Below, one piece after another: positions 17,069-25,972 of a stretch of DNA of 64,000 bases (the stretch's first letter is position 1; every line of letters begins with the position of its first letter). Position numbers and translations under genes: made by a program. The notes beneath the pieces were generated by a model. It worked only from the letters and a program-made list of their open reading frames with translations. It was not told where the DNA came from and searched no databases. The DNA is from Paracoccus aerodenitrificans (GTDB lineage: Bacteria > Pseudomonadota > Alphaproteobacteria > Rhodobacterales > Rhodobacteraceae), in the NCBI RefSeq assembly GCF_027913215.1, contig NZ_CP115780.1, forward strand, positions 124,001 to 188,000, read 5' to 3'.

Positions 17069-18273
17069 TAGCCGACCAGCGCCGAGATGATCAGCGCGTT
17101 GACGATATCGATGAAAAAGCCGCAGACCAGCGGCACGATCACAAAGGCCCGGTGCGCCGCGCCATGTTGCTGCGCCACGGCGGTCATATTGGCGATGGCG
17201 GTGGCGGTTGAGCCGAGCGTGATAGCGCCAAACCCGGCCGAGATCACCGCCGCCTCATAATCGCGCCCCATCGCGGGGAACACGACCCAAATCGTGAATC
17301 CGACCGTCAGCAGGATCTGCATCACAAGGGCGGCGGTAATGAACAGAAGGACGCCGTTCAGCTCCCAGACCTGCAGGCCCATCAGCGCCATGATCAGGAA
17401 AAGCCCGAGTGACAGATCCGAGATCAGCGCCAGCGCATCATCGACCCCAGGCCAGATCCGCCGCACTAACCGCCTCGGGGCCAGCGGCAAAAGGTTGCGC
17501 AGCACGATCCCCGCGACAAGGCAGCTGACAAAGGCTGGAAGCGTGACGCCGGCCGCCGTGATCGCCTCATGCAGCGCCAGCCCGATCAGCACGGTGACAT
17601 TCAGCGCCAGGATCGACCAGAGGATGCAGAAGTAATCCATCCGGACCGCGCGCCCCTCATTCGGAACGCCGATGTCCAGATCGCGCTTGTTTTCCGCCTT
17701 CAGCCCGCCCCGCCGGATCAGGAGCGCCGCAATCGGCCCGCCGATCACACAGGCCGCGATTAGCCCGACAGTATTGGCCGCGACCCCCAGTTCCAGCGCA
17801 TTCGTGATCCCCAGCTTTTCGGCGAATATCGGTGCCCAGGCCAGCGTGGTGCCAACGCCGCCGGTCAGCGAAACCGAGCCGACCATCAGCCCGGCCTTCG
17901 GCTCCATTCCAAAGAGCCTCGCCAGCCCCATCCCCGCGAAGTTCTGCAAAAGGATGAAGCTGGTCGCAAGGATCAACAGGATCACCAACGGCCTGCCCCC
18001 CGCAAGCAGCGTGCGGATATCGGATTTCAGCCCGATACCGGCAAAGAACACCAGCAGCAGGAAATCACGGATCCCCACCTCGAATGAGACCTTCAGATCG
18101 AACAGCGCCCAGAGGAGCCCCGTTACCGCGATACAGAGAAAGCCGCCCGCCACCGGCTCGGGGATCGAATAGCGGCGCAGAAGATCAATGTTCAGGGTCA
18201 GGATCTTGCCCGCGATCAGCAAGACCACGGCAAGATTGAAGGAATGGAAGGGATGAACCGTAAAGAAGGTCAC
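17068..18273 (-). CDS. gltS: Sodium/glutamate symporter GltS
   Basis: Inner-membrane Na+-coupled glutamate importer, 401 residues, the normal GltS length. Family features are present throughout: the N-terminal HSFNLAVVLLIAGK, the pore loop SVSLTGGVGTTLAWAP in the first half, and the matching AGFGAITLGSTATAIANM re-entrant loop in the second half. The protein is hydrophobic with paired inverted repeats. It is on the same strand as the fabI-ackA-pta-phaC operon and starts 92 bases after the fabI stop, so it may be read through from that operon. It ends right against the ISL3 copy 1 flank but is complete. Glutamate import could serve osmotic or redox balance; that is inference. Confidence 0.92.
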   Translation of the reverse strand: MTFFTVHPFHSFNLAVVLLIAGKILTLNIDLLRRYSIPEPVAGGFLCIAVTGLLWALFDLKVSFEVGIRDFLLLVFFAGIGLKSDIRTLLAGGRPLVILLILATSFILLQNFAGMGLARLFGMEPKAGLMVGSVSLTGGVGTTLAWAPIFAEKLGITNALELGVAANTVGLIAACVIGGPIAALLIRRGGLKAENKRDLDIGVPNEGRAVRMDYFCILWSILALNVTVLIGLALHEAITAAGVTLPAFVSCLVAGIVLRNLLPLAPRRLVRRIWPGVDDALALISDLSLGLFLIMALMGLQVWELNGVLLFITAALVMQILLTVGFTIWVVFPAMGRDYEAAVISAGFGAITLGSTATAIANMTAVAQQHGAAHRAFVIVPLVCGFFIDIVNALIISALVG

Positions 18274-18365
18274 GCGGCGGCGCCTGTCAGAATGCTGTCA
18301 ACTGATGTTGATTCCGCTTTGCCCCGGATCCGCCTTCCGGTCAAGGGCGGGGCCCCGCGCCTGCC

Positions 18366-19130
18366 TCAGGCGGTGGTGTGAAATCCGTTATCGGCATAGA
18401 CCACCGATCCGCTCATGGGACTTGCGGCCTCGGTTGCCAGAAAGGCCGCCAGCGTACCGATCTCTTCGATGCTTACCAGTTTTCCCGCAGGCGTACGGGC
18501 GCGAATCTTATCCATCAGCGCATCGAACCGGTCGATCCCCGAGGCGGCGCGGGTCTTGACCGGACCGGTTGAAAGCGAAAAGGCACGAATCCCTTCGCCC
18601 GCCAGATCGGCCGCCGCATAGCGGACCGAAGCCTCCAGCGCGGCCTTTACCGGACCCATGAGGTTGTAATTCTCGACCACCCGATCCGCGCCGTAAAAGC
18701 TGACCGTGATCAGCGAACCACCCGCCTGCATCAAAGGCCGCGCCAGCCGCGCCATGCGCAGGAAGGAGTGGCAAGAGATATCCATCGCCGTCGCAAAACC
18801 TTCGGCCGAAGCGTTGACAACGCTGGTGTGCAGATCCTCGCGCGGGGCGAAGGCGATGGCATGAAGCAGAAAATCAAGCCGCCCCCATTCAGCGGTAATG
18901 CGGTCAAACACGGCTTCCAACTGGCCGGGTTCACGCACATCGCAAGGAAGGAACAGCGGCGCACCCACTTCCTGCGCCACGGGTTCGACCCATGGCCGGG
19001 CCTTTTCATTAAGAAAGGTCAGCGCCAGCTCTGCCCCCGCCGCGCGAAAGGCCCTGGCGCAACCGGCGGCGATGCTGGCCTCATTCGCCACGCCAACCAC
19101 GAGGCCGCGTTTGCCTTTCAGATCAATCAT
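18366..19130 (-). CDS. fabI: Enoyl-[acyl-carrier-protein] reductase FabI-type
   Basis: NAD(P)H-dependent reductase for the last step of fatty-acid elongation, a 254-residue short-chain dehydrogenase fold. The glycine-rich cofactor motif GVANEASIAAG near the N-terminus is the FabI variant, and the catalytic Tyr-x6-Lys is seen in YNLMGPVK. It is the fourth gene of phaC-pta-ackA-fabI, with an ATGA overlap onto ackA, so it is co-translated. Being tied to phosphotransacetylase and PHA synthase suggests an accessory paralogue acting as an electron sink when oxygen is low, not the housekeeping enzyme. That role is inference. Confidence 0.9.
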   Translation of the reverse strand: MIDLKGKRGLVVGVANEASIAAGCARAFRAAGAELALTFLNEKARPWVEPVAQEVGAPLFLPCDVREPGQLEAVFDRITAEWGRLDFLLHAIAFAPREDLHTSVVNASAEGFATAMDISCHSFLRMARLARPLMQAGGSLITVSFYGADRVVENYNLMGPVKAALEASVRYAAADLAGEGIRAFSLSTGPVKTRAASGIDRFDALMDKIRARTPAGKLVSIEEIGTLAAFLATEAASPMSGSVVYADNGFHTTA

Positions 19131-20296
19131 GTCGCTGCCTCTTCGCTGACGGCCTCCTGGGCGATGATGCTTTCCTCATCGGTCGGAATGACAAGAAGCT
19201 GCACCCGGCTGGCGGCGGTGCTGATCCTGCGCGACCCTGCTTCATTGGCATCGGGGTCAAGCTCTGCCCCAAGCCAGGCCAGCCGCGCGGCGACACGGGC
19301 GCGGATACCGGGCTGATGCTCGCCGATTCCTGCCGTGAAGACCAGCGCATCGATCCCGCCCATGCTGGTCGCCAACCGTGCCACCTCGCCCGCGATGCGC
19401 AGGCAAAAGAGGTCGATCGCCTCGGCAGCCTCTGGGCGCGTGCTGGCCATCAGCTCGCGGCTGTCAGCCTCGAAACCCGACACGCCCAGAAGGCCGCTTT
19501 CACGATAGAGCATGGTCTCGACCTGTTTCAGGCTTTGCCCCATTTCGCCCATCAGATGCAGGATCACGCCGGGGTCCAGCGCACCCGAACGCGTCGCCAT
19601 CGGGATGCCGTCCAGCGTCGAAAACCCCATCGAGCTGTCGATGCTCTTGCCGCCCCGGATCGCACAAAGGCTTGCGCCGCTGCCCAGATGTGCGGCGACC
19701 ACCTTTGCATCGGTGGCCAGATCGCCCAGTTGCCCGGCGATATAGCGGTAGGAGAGACCATGAAAGCCATAGCGCTTGATCCCCTGATCATAAAGCGCGC
19801 GCGGCAGGGCAAAGCGGCGGATCAGGGGCGGGTTGGTGGCATGAAACGCCGTGTCGAAAGAGGCTGTCTGTGGCACATCGGGGTAAAGCCCCCGCATCGC
19901 CCGGATCAGCGCAAGGCTTTGCGGCTGATGCAGCGGCGCAAGCCGCGCCAGCGCGTCGATCTGCGCGATCACCTGATCGGTGATCCGGGCTGGTCCTGTG
20001 AAGACATCGCCGCCATGCACAACCCGATGGCCGATCACCGCAAGGCGCGAAAGATTGAAATGCCCGGCCAGCCAGGCAAAAGCCTGGTTCAGCACGGCTG
20101 TCAGATCGCCGGGATCCGCTGTGATCGGGCCTGAAAAGGTCTTGCCCTCGCGCGTCAGGCGCACTTCGAAAGGCTCATCGCGGAAATCGATCACGCCCGA
20201 GGCCAGCGGGCGCGGCGCGGCGGCCTCCAGTGCGTAAAACCCCAGCTTGATAGTCGAGGATCCGGTGTTGAATGTCAGGATCAGATCGCGGGTCAC
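19127..20296 (-). CDS. ackA: Acetate kinase
   Basis: Converts acetyl phosphate and ADP to acetate and ATP, 389 residues. Signature motifs are present: NTGSSTIKLG near the N-terminus, IGHRVVHGG, the substrate loop FDTAFHAT, FHGLSYRYI, and GFSTLDGIPMATRSGALDPG, followed by TAGIGEH near the end. Both ends overlap neighbours by four bases, placing it between the Pta fusion and fabI. It should complete the Pta-AckA overflow route, giving ATP from acetyl-CoA in oxygen-limited cells. The upstream FNR box at 23501 fits that. Confidence 0.95.
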   Translation of the reverse strand: MTRDLILTFNTGSSTIKLGFYALEAAAPRPLASGVIDFRDEPFEVRLTREGKTFSGPITADPGDLTAVLNQAFAWLAGHFNLSRLAVIGHRVVHGGDVFTGPARITDQVIAQIDALARLAPLHQPQSLALIRAMRGLYPDVPQTASFDTAFHATNPPLIRRFALPRALYDQGIKRYGFHGLSYRYIAGQLGDLATDAKVVAAHLGSGASLCAIRGGKSIDSSMGFSTLDGIPMATRSGALDPGVILHLMGEMGQSLKQVETMLYRESGLLGVSGFEADSRELMASTRPEAAEAIDLFCLRIAGEVARLATSMGGIDALVFTAGIGEHQPGIRARVAARLAWLGAELDPDANEAGSRRISTAASRVQLLVIPTDEESIIAQEAVSEEAAT

Positions 20297-21687
20297 GCCT
20301 TCCCCTCCGCTTTGCGGACCGCGACCAGCTTGGCCAGCGCAGCCGAGGCGATGCGGGCCGATAAAGGATCCGCCCGGCTTGTCAGAACGATTGGCACCCG
20401 TGCGCCCAGAACCAGCCCCGCGGCCGTGGCGCCCGCGAAATAGATCAGCTGTTTGGCAAGCATGTTCCCGGCCTCGAGATCCGGCACCAGAAGAATATCG
20501 GCCTCGCCCGCCACCTGCGAGACGATGCCCTTCGTCGCCACCGCCTCGGGGCTGATCGCATTGTCGAAGGCCAGCGGCCCGTCAACCAGCGCGCCCGTGA
20601 TCTGGCCTCGAGCCGCCATCACCGTCAGCGCGGCGGCATCCAGCGTGGCGGGCATCGTCGCGTTCACCGTCTCGACCGCCGCCAGCACCGCGACCTTCGG
20701 CTGATCGCGCCCCAGAAGCCGCATCAGATCGACGGCATTCTGGCAGATGTCGCGCTTATGCTCTAATGTCGGTGCGATATTGATCGCGGCATCGGTGACG
20801 ATCACCGGCTTGCGATAGGCGGGCACATCCATCGCATAGACATGGCTGATCCGGCGTTCGGTGCGCAGGCCGCCGCTTTTCGAAACCACCGCCGCAAGCA
20901 GTTCATCGGAATGCAGGCTGCCCTTGACCAGCACCTGGACCTTGCCACAGGCCGCCAGTTCCACCGCCCGCGCCGCCGCTGCATGGCTGTGCTCTGTCTC
21001 CTCGATCCGGAAGCCGTCAAGCGAGACCCCGGCCTCGGCGGCCGCCGCGCGAATCTTTGCGCCGGGACCGATCAGGATCGGGTCAAGCAGGCCTTCGTCG
21101 CGCACCTCGATCGCGCCAAGGATCGCGGATTTCGAACAGGGATGCACCACCGCCGCCCGCACCGGGGGCAATGCGCGGGCCTCTTCGACAAAGCCCTGCC
21201 AGCGCCCCTTCGGCAGGACCACCGCCTCGGGAAGGTCACCCGGCACCCAGGTCACCTGCTCGACCGGGGCCAGCACCAGCGCCTCGCCCGAAAGCACCAC
21301 CTCGCCCCGCTGATTGCGGGCGGTGGTCGTCAGGCGGACACGGTTCTTGCCCTCGATCAGCTCGGCCACTTCAACTTCGGCGGTGATGGTATCGCCTGGC
21401 GAAACCGGCTTGTTAAAGCGGATCTGCTGGTCGAGATAGATCGTCCCCGGCCCCGGCAGGCGGGTGCCCAGCACCGCCGAAATCAGCGCCGCAGTCCACA
21501 TGCCGTGCACCACGACATGGCCAAACGGCCCATGGGCGGCGAAACCGGCATCCAGATGCGCGGGGTTGGCGTCGCCGGAAACAGCGGCGAACAATTCAAT
21601 ATCCTTGGGACCGACGTGGCGGACAAGACTGGCGCGGTCGCCGATTTTCATCTGGTGAAACAGATAGTTGGTCAGAGTGCCGGTCAT
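20293..21687 (-). CDS. pta: Bifunctional MaoC-like enoyl-CoA hydratase / phosphate acetyltransferase
   Basis: A 464-residue fusion. The first 150 residues are a MaoC-type hot-dog domain with the hydratase segment DANPAHLDAGFAAHGPFGHV and VVHGMWTAAL. The remainder is a phosphate acetyl/butyryl transferase, with LVKGSLHSDELLAAVV, VTDAAINIAPTLEHKRDICQ and the C-terminal ADILLVPDLEAGNMLAKQL. The start is the ATG at 21687, six bases after the phaC stop, preceded by AGAGGTG; earlier in-frame codons lie inside phaC. It converts acyl-CoA to acyl phosphate for AckA. The hydratase half may connect hydroxyacyl-CoA and the PHA pool to that route. Confidence 0.92.
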   Translation of the reverse strand: MTGTLTNYLFHQMKIGDRASLVRHVGPKDIELFAAVSGDANPAHLDAGFAAHGPFGHVVVHGMWTAALISAVLGTRLPGPGTIYLDQQIRFNKPVSPGDTITAEVEVAELIEGKNRVRLTTTARNQRGEVVLSGEALVLAPVEQVTWVPGDLPEAVVLPKGRWQGFVEEARALPPVRAAVVHPCSKSAILGAIEVRDEGLLDPILIGPGAKIRAAAAEAGVSLDGFRIEETEHSHAAAARAVELAACGKVQVLVKGSLHSDELLAAVVSKSGGLRTERRISHVYAMDVPAYRKPVIVTDAAINIAPTLEHKRDICQNAVDLMRLLGRDQPKVAVLAAVETVNATMPATLDAAALTVMAARGQITGALVDGPLAFDNAISPEAVATKGIVSQVAGEADILLVPDLEAGNMLAKQLIYFAGATAAGLVLGARVPIVLTSRADPLSARIASAALAKLVAVRKAEGKA

Positions 21688-21691
21688 CTTG

Positions 21692-23449
21692 TCACCTCTG
21701 GAAAACATATGTGCCGGGCGCATCTGCCAGCGCGTTGCCCATTGCGGGCGGCGTGGCGGGGGCACCCGAACGCGCGGCAAGCCAGGCCTGCCAGGGCGTC
21801 CACCACGAACCCTCGGTTGCAGGATTGGCCTCGACCCAGGTCTCGGGCGGCAAAAGCGCGTCGTCATGGGCGCGGGTCGCCAGCCGGTAGCGGCGGCGCG
21901 GGTGACCGGGAGGAGAGACGATCCCCGCATTATGCCCGCCCGACGTCAGCGCGAAAGTCACCTCGCAATCGGTGAACTGGTGGATTTTGTAGACCGACTT
22001 CCAGGGTGCGACATGATCGCGCTCGGTCCCGACGGCAAAGATCGGCACCCGGATGTTCTGCAACAGAACTGTCTTGCCCCCGGCGGTGAAGCGTCCCGAA
22101 GAAAGCTCATTATTCAGATAAAGCCTGCGCAGATATTCGGCATGCATCCGATAGGGCATCCGGGTGCTGTCGGCATTCCAGGCCATGAGATCATTCATCG
22201 CCGTCCGCTCGCCCATCATGTAATCGCGCACCATCCGGGACCAGATGAGGTCATTCGAGCGCAAAAGCTGAAACGCCCCCGCCATCTGATCGGCAGAGAG
22301 ATAGCCGCGGTTCCACATCATGCTTTCAAGAAGATGCAGCTGGCTTGGGTCGATGAACAACGCAAGCTCGCCCGGTTCGGCGAAATCGACCTGCGCGGCA
22401 AGCAGCGTCAGCGAGGCGAGACGCGCGTCCCCCTTCCCCGCCATGGCAGCCGCCGCGATCGACAGCAAAGTGCCACCCAGACAATAGCCGGTGGCGTGGA
22501 TTTTCTGATCGGGCATTAGACGGGTGATCTCATCCAACGCGGCCATCACGCCCAGCCGGCGATAATCCTCCAGCGTCAGATCACGATCCTCTGCACCCGG
22601 ATTGCGCCAGGAAATGGCGAAAACCGTGTGGCCCTGCGCCACCAGCCAGCGGATCAGTGAATTCTCCGGGCTGAGGTCGAGGATATAGTATTTCATGATC
22701 CAGGCCGGAACGATCAGCACCGGCTCGGGGTGCACGGTTTCTGTCGTGGGCGTATACTGGATCAGTTCGATCAGGTGGTTGCGGAAGATTACCTTGCCCG
22801 GCGTCACCGCCACATCGCGACCCGGTGTAAAGGCCTCGACACCCTCTGGCGGCTCCTGCCGGATCTGGCGGACGACGTCCTGCAGCCAGTTCTGCCAGCC
22901 CTTCACAAGGTTCATGCCTCCGGTAGCCCAGGTCCGTGCCACAACCTCGGGATTGGTAAAAGGGTTGTTCGAAGGCGCACAGACATCAAGGATCTGTTTC
23001 GCGGCAAAAGACACCACATCCTCGTGGTGCTTCGTCACGCCCGGAACCTCATGGGTGACGTTATGCAGCCATTGCTGCTGCAGCAGGAAAGCCTGCGACA
23101 TCCAGCTGAAGGGCGGTTTCGCCCAGGCTTCACCGGCGAAACGGCGGTCGCCCGGCAAGGGCGTGATGACCGGCGCGGCCTGCGGATCCATCGCCGAGGC
23201 CATCAGATGCGCCATGAGACGCTGCCATTTGCGGCCCGCCTTGACGCCCAGTTCCATCTGCTTGCCCGGTGCCTGCGCCAGATGAAAGGCCCAGTCGACA
23301 TAGGCCATCATCAGCGAGCCGGGCGAGACCCCGCCGCTGAGCTGTCCCGAGAGCGCCTCTCGTATGCGGTCAACGGCCTGAAAAGCCTCGATGCCAAGGC
23401 TTTCATCGCCGGTTGCACCCGAGCCATCTGATTTGGGAGTAAGGGCCAT
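21692..23449 (-). CDS. phaC: Poly(3-hydroxyalkanoate) synthase, class I type
   Basis: Polymerises hydroxyacyl-CoA to polyester granules, 585 residues, the normal class I length. The lipase-like box holds the catalytic Cys in GYCLGG. The Asp in VGTERDHVAPW and the His in TSGGHNAGI complete the triad. An N-terminal PhaC domain precedes the alpha/beta-hydrolase core. It is the first gene of the phaC-pta-ackA-fabI operon, 52 bases downstream of a perfect FNR box. PHA made under oxygen limitation would store carbon and reducing power. Another phaC elsewhere in the genome is likely but not visible here. Confidence 0.94.
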   Translation of the reverse strand: MALTPKSDGSGATGDESLGIEAFQAVDRIREALSGQLSGGVSPGSLMMAYVDWAFHLAQAPGKQMELGVKAGRKWQRLMAHLMASAMDPQAAPVITPLPGDRRFAGEAWAKPPFSWMSQAFLLQQQWLHNVTHEVPGVTKHHEDVVSFAAKQILDVCAPSNNPFTNPEVVARTWATGGMNLVKGWQNWLQDVVRQIRQEPPEGVEAFTPGRDVAVTPGKVIFRNHLIELIQYTPTTETVHPEPVLIVPAWIMKYYILDLSPENSLIRWLVAQGHTVFAISWRNPGAEDRDLTLEDYRRLGVMAALDEITRLMPDQKIHATGYCLGGTLLSIAAAAMAGKGDARLASLTLLAAQVDFAEPGELALFIDPSQLHLLESMMWNRGYLSADQMAGAFQLLRSNDLIWSRMVRDYMMGERTAMNDLMAWNADSTRMPYRMHAEYLRRLYLNNELSSGRFTAGGKTVLLQNIRVPIFAVGTERDHVAPWKSVYKIHQFTDCEVTFALTSGGHNAGIVSPPGHPRRRYRLATRAHDDALLPPETWVEANPATEGSWWTPWQAWLAARSGAPATPPAMGNALADAPGTYVFQR

Positions 23450-23500
23450 GTCGCGTCTCCAATTTACCGGCGGAAGTTAGCACAGAACTATCAACGAGTG

Positions 23501-23514
23501 TTGATTGAAATCAA
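23501..23514. promoter_or_regulatory. Perfect FNR/FnrL-type box upstream of phaC operon
   Basis: TTGATTGAAATCAA matches the consensus TTGAT-N4-ATCAA without a mismatch. It is centred about 58 bases before the phaC ATG, in the gap 23450-23767, which otherwise holds no recognisable gene. A second partial palindrome (ATCAAC-GAGT-GTTGAT) overlaps its left side at 23490-23505. This predicts activation under low oxygen by an FNR, FnrL, FixK or Dnr-type regulator. Confidence 0.75.
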
Positions 23515-23517
23515 AGA

Positions 23518-23537
23518 GTTCAAGATTTTTCTTGAAC
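23518..23537. promoter_or_regulatory. Perfect inverted repeat next to the FNR box
   Basis: GTTCAAGA-TTTT-TCTTGAAC has exact 8-base arms and a 4-base loop. It lies three bases from the FNR box, on the far side from phaC. It is followed on the minus strand by the box, not by a gene end, so an operator is more likely than a terminator. The rest of 23538-23767 shows nothing further. Confidence 0.4.
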
Positions 23538-23767
23538 ATAGGCATTGCGCCCAAGGCCCGATGCCGACGACATGTCGTAAAGCGCCGTCAAACCGCCGAA
23601 ACAGCCGCCCCCGGACTGAACAGGCAAAGCATCGGCGTCCGGCGGCGGACACGGAATCCCCTGTCCCTGCCCTGATCATCATGGACGATTACCGGCAAAA
23701 CGGCGCGACGTCGAGGCCATGACCCGGCCAATGCCGCTGGCACCAACGCCGGGCCAAGGCCGCGGCC

Positions 23768-24847
23768 TCAATCCGCCAGCACATCACCGATGCCAGTGAA
23801 GACACCACCGACCTGATTGAAGACAAAGGCCCCCGCCAAGCGTACCTCACCGAAAAGGGTGTTTTCAACCACAGCCCCGGCCTCGCCGGAAAGCAGGCCG
23901 ACATAGCGGCTGTGGGCGGGATCATCGGTCGGAATATCGGTAATATCCACGATCCGTATTCCGGTCGCGACCGCCAGGCGCTGGACCGCCGGATCACGCA
24001 CATCGACAAGCCCAAGCCGTATCCGACGTGCCGAAAGCTGCGACGACAGTTTCAGCGCCAGATCGTCCGAGGAGACGAGCACCGTGATGGGATGCTTCAT
24101 CGGCCCAAGGCTGACCATCTGGGCGCGGAAAAGATCGATATCAATATCCGGGGCGGCAAGGATGACCTCGATCCGGTCCAGCACATCGTCCCGCCCGGCA
24201 AGACGCAGTTGCACCAGCGTCTCCATCGTCAGCCGCGCGCCCATGCTGTGAGCCAGCACCGGCACCGCGTCGGAAGCGGACCGACCCTTTGTCAAAAGCC
24301 GCAGCAGATCGGCAAGCGCCGCGCGGGAAAAGTCAGACGCGTCACGATCAGCCAGATAGGCGCCCGGATAGCCTGCCGAGGGCCATGTAAAAAGGACGGG
24401 CTTTTCCTCGATATGCGCATCGACCGAAAGCTGCGCGGTGCGGAACAAGGCCTCATGAAAGCGGGTGTTGAAGCCGTGGACATAAAGCCCGACCCCCTCG
24501 CGCGAGAGACGCTTTGCAAAGGCGTCACGGCTAAGCGTCTGCCGGCTGCGCACCACGAAATTCCGGTCGGCGCTGCTGCCATTGCGATCCGGCCATTCAA
24601 TCTTTCCCGGCCGATGGCCAGGCGGCACCGAGACCGCGTATTCCAGCCAGCTTGGCCGGATGGAGCGAGAGTCGCCAAAGGCCCCCGGCAGATTTGCCTC
24701 GGGCGCGCGGGTGGTCATGGTCAGCACCCGGACAAGGCGGGCGCCCTCGGGCAGGGCACCGGCATCGGGGGCCAGAACTTCCGGCCCCGGACGCGCAGCG
24801 CAGCCTGCAAGCGCAAGCGTCAGGATCAGAAGCAGGCGGCCCAACAT
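23768..24847 (-). CDS. Alpha/beta-hydrolase lipoprotein (DUF900 family)
   Basis: A 359-residue predicted lipoprotein. It begins with a signal peptide ending in a lipobox, LALAGCAARP, with Cys16 as the lipid anchor. The DUF900 esterase core follows: YVHGFNTRFHEALFR, FTWPSAGYPGAY, and the nucleophile elbow LAHSMGARL with its Ser. The substrate is unknown. It is on the same strand as the ABC exporter genes and starts 5 bases after the ABC-2 permease stop, so it is likely the last gene of that transcript (hlyD, rbbA, permease, hydrolase). Expected location is the cell envelope. Confidence 0.85.
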   Translation of the reverse strand: MLGRLLLILTLALAGCAARPGPEVLAPDAGALPEGARLVRVLTMTTRAPEANLPGAFGDSRSIRPSWLEYAVSVPPGHRPGKIEWPDRNGSSADRNFVVRSRQTLSRDAFAKRLSREGVGLYVHGFNTRFHEALFRTAQLSVDAHIEEKPVLFTWPSAGYPGAYLADRDASDFSRAALADLLRLLTKGRSASDAVPVLAHSMGARLTMETLVQLRLAGRDDVLDRIEVILAAPDIDIDLFRAQMVSLGPMKHPITVLVSSDDLALKLSSQLSARRIRLGLVDVRDPAVQRLAVATGIRIVDITDIPTDDPAHSRYVGLLSGEAGAVVENTLFGEVRLAGAFVFNQVGGVFTGIGDVLAD

Positions 24848-24852
24848 ATGCC

Positions 24853-25965
24853 TTACCGCAGGAATTTCTTGAATCGTATCAGTGCCAGCCAGAACAGCGC
24901 CACCCCGATCGCCGCCAGCGCCGCGAACTGGGGCCAGACCACGTCAAGCCCCGCACCTCGGAACAAGATGCCCTGCGAGAGGATGATGAAATGCGTGTTG
25001 GGGGCTGCAAGCATGATGGTCTGGATGATCTCTGGCATGGATTCCCGCGGCGTCATCGCGCCTGACAGCACCTGCAGCGGCAAAAGCGCCATCATCAGCA
25101 AAAGCGCGAATTGCGGCATCGACCCGGCGATGGTGGCAAGGAAAATTCCAAGCCCCGTCATGGCGAAAACCATCAGCACCGCGCCCGCAAGAAACAGCAC
25201 GACCGAGCCCTGCACCGGAACCGCCATCAGCGCCTGCACCACAACACTTAGCGAAAAGATCGACCCCAGCAGCACCACCAGCCCCATCGACCAGATCTTG
25301 GAAAACATGATCTCGGTCGCGGTGACGGGCATGACCAGCAGGTGCTCGACCGTGCCATGTTCCTTTTCGCGGATCAGCGCCGCGCCGGTCAGCACCAGCG
25401 ACAGCATGGTGATCGACTGGATCACGGCGGAAATCGCCCCGAACCACTTCGGATCCAGCGAGGGATTATACCGCGCGCGGAGCGCCAGATCGACCGGCAG
25501 CGCGGTCTCGGCCCGGTAGCCCGCCACATATTCCGAAACCTCGGAGGACACGATCTGCTGGATATAGCCGCCGCCGGTGAAGGCCTGGCTCATCCTTGTC
25601 GCGTCGATATTCAGCTGGATCGCCGGGTTTTTCCCGGCCAGCACATCGCGCGCGAAATCCGGTGGGATGTTCAGCGCAAAAGTATCCAGCCCCTGATCCA
25701 TCCGCCGATCCATCTCGGCCGTCGTGGTCATCTGCGGCTCGACAAAATAGGGCGGATAAAAGGCCGAGGTGATGCGGGCGGAGAGATGCGACTGATCCTC
25801 ATCCACGATCGAGATCGCGGCATTCATCAGCGCCTCGGGCGAGGCGTTCGCAGAGGTCCAGATCGAGAGCGAAAAGGAATAGACGATCAGCACCAGCATC
25901 ACCGGATCGCGCCAGAGCCCGCGCAATTCCTTGACGCCCAGATTGAAGGTGTTGCGCAGGTTCAT
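24853..25965 (-). CDS. ABC-2 type transporter permease (YhhJ-like)
   Basis: A 370-residue membrane permease. The N-terminus NLGVKELRGLWRDPVMLVLI begins with a transmembrane anchor, a large extracytoplasmic domain follows (about 50-180), and then five hydrophobic helices including the EKEHGTVEHLLVMPVT coupling motif of ABC-2 permeases. It lies 7 bases after rbbA on the same strand. Together with RbbA and the HlyD-type subunit it forms the YhiI-RbbA-YhhJ type of exporter. The cargo is not known. Confidence 0.9.
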   Translation of the reverse strand: MNLRNTFNLGVKELRGLWRDPVMLVLIVYSFSLSIWTSANASPEALMNAAISIVDEDQSHLSARITSAFYPPYFVEPQMTTTAEMDRRMDQGLDTFALNIPPDFARDVLAGKNPAIQLNIDATRMSQAFTGGGYIQQIVSSEVSEYVAGYRAETALPVDLALRARYNPSLDPKWFGAISAVIQSITMLSLVLTGAALIREKEHGTVEHLLVMPVTATEIMFSKIWSMGLVVLLGSIFSLSVVVQALMAVPVQGSVVLFLAGAVLMVFAMTGLGIFLATIAGSMPQFALLLMMALLPLQVLSGAMTPRESMPEIIQTIMLAAPNTHFIILSQGILFRGAGLDVVWPQFAALAAIGVALFWLALIRFKKFLR

Positions 25966-25972
25966 CCGCCCC

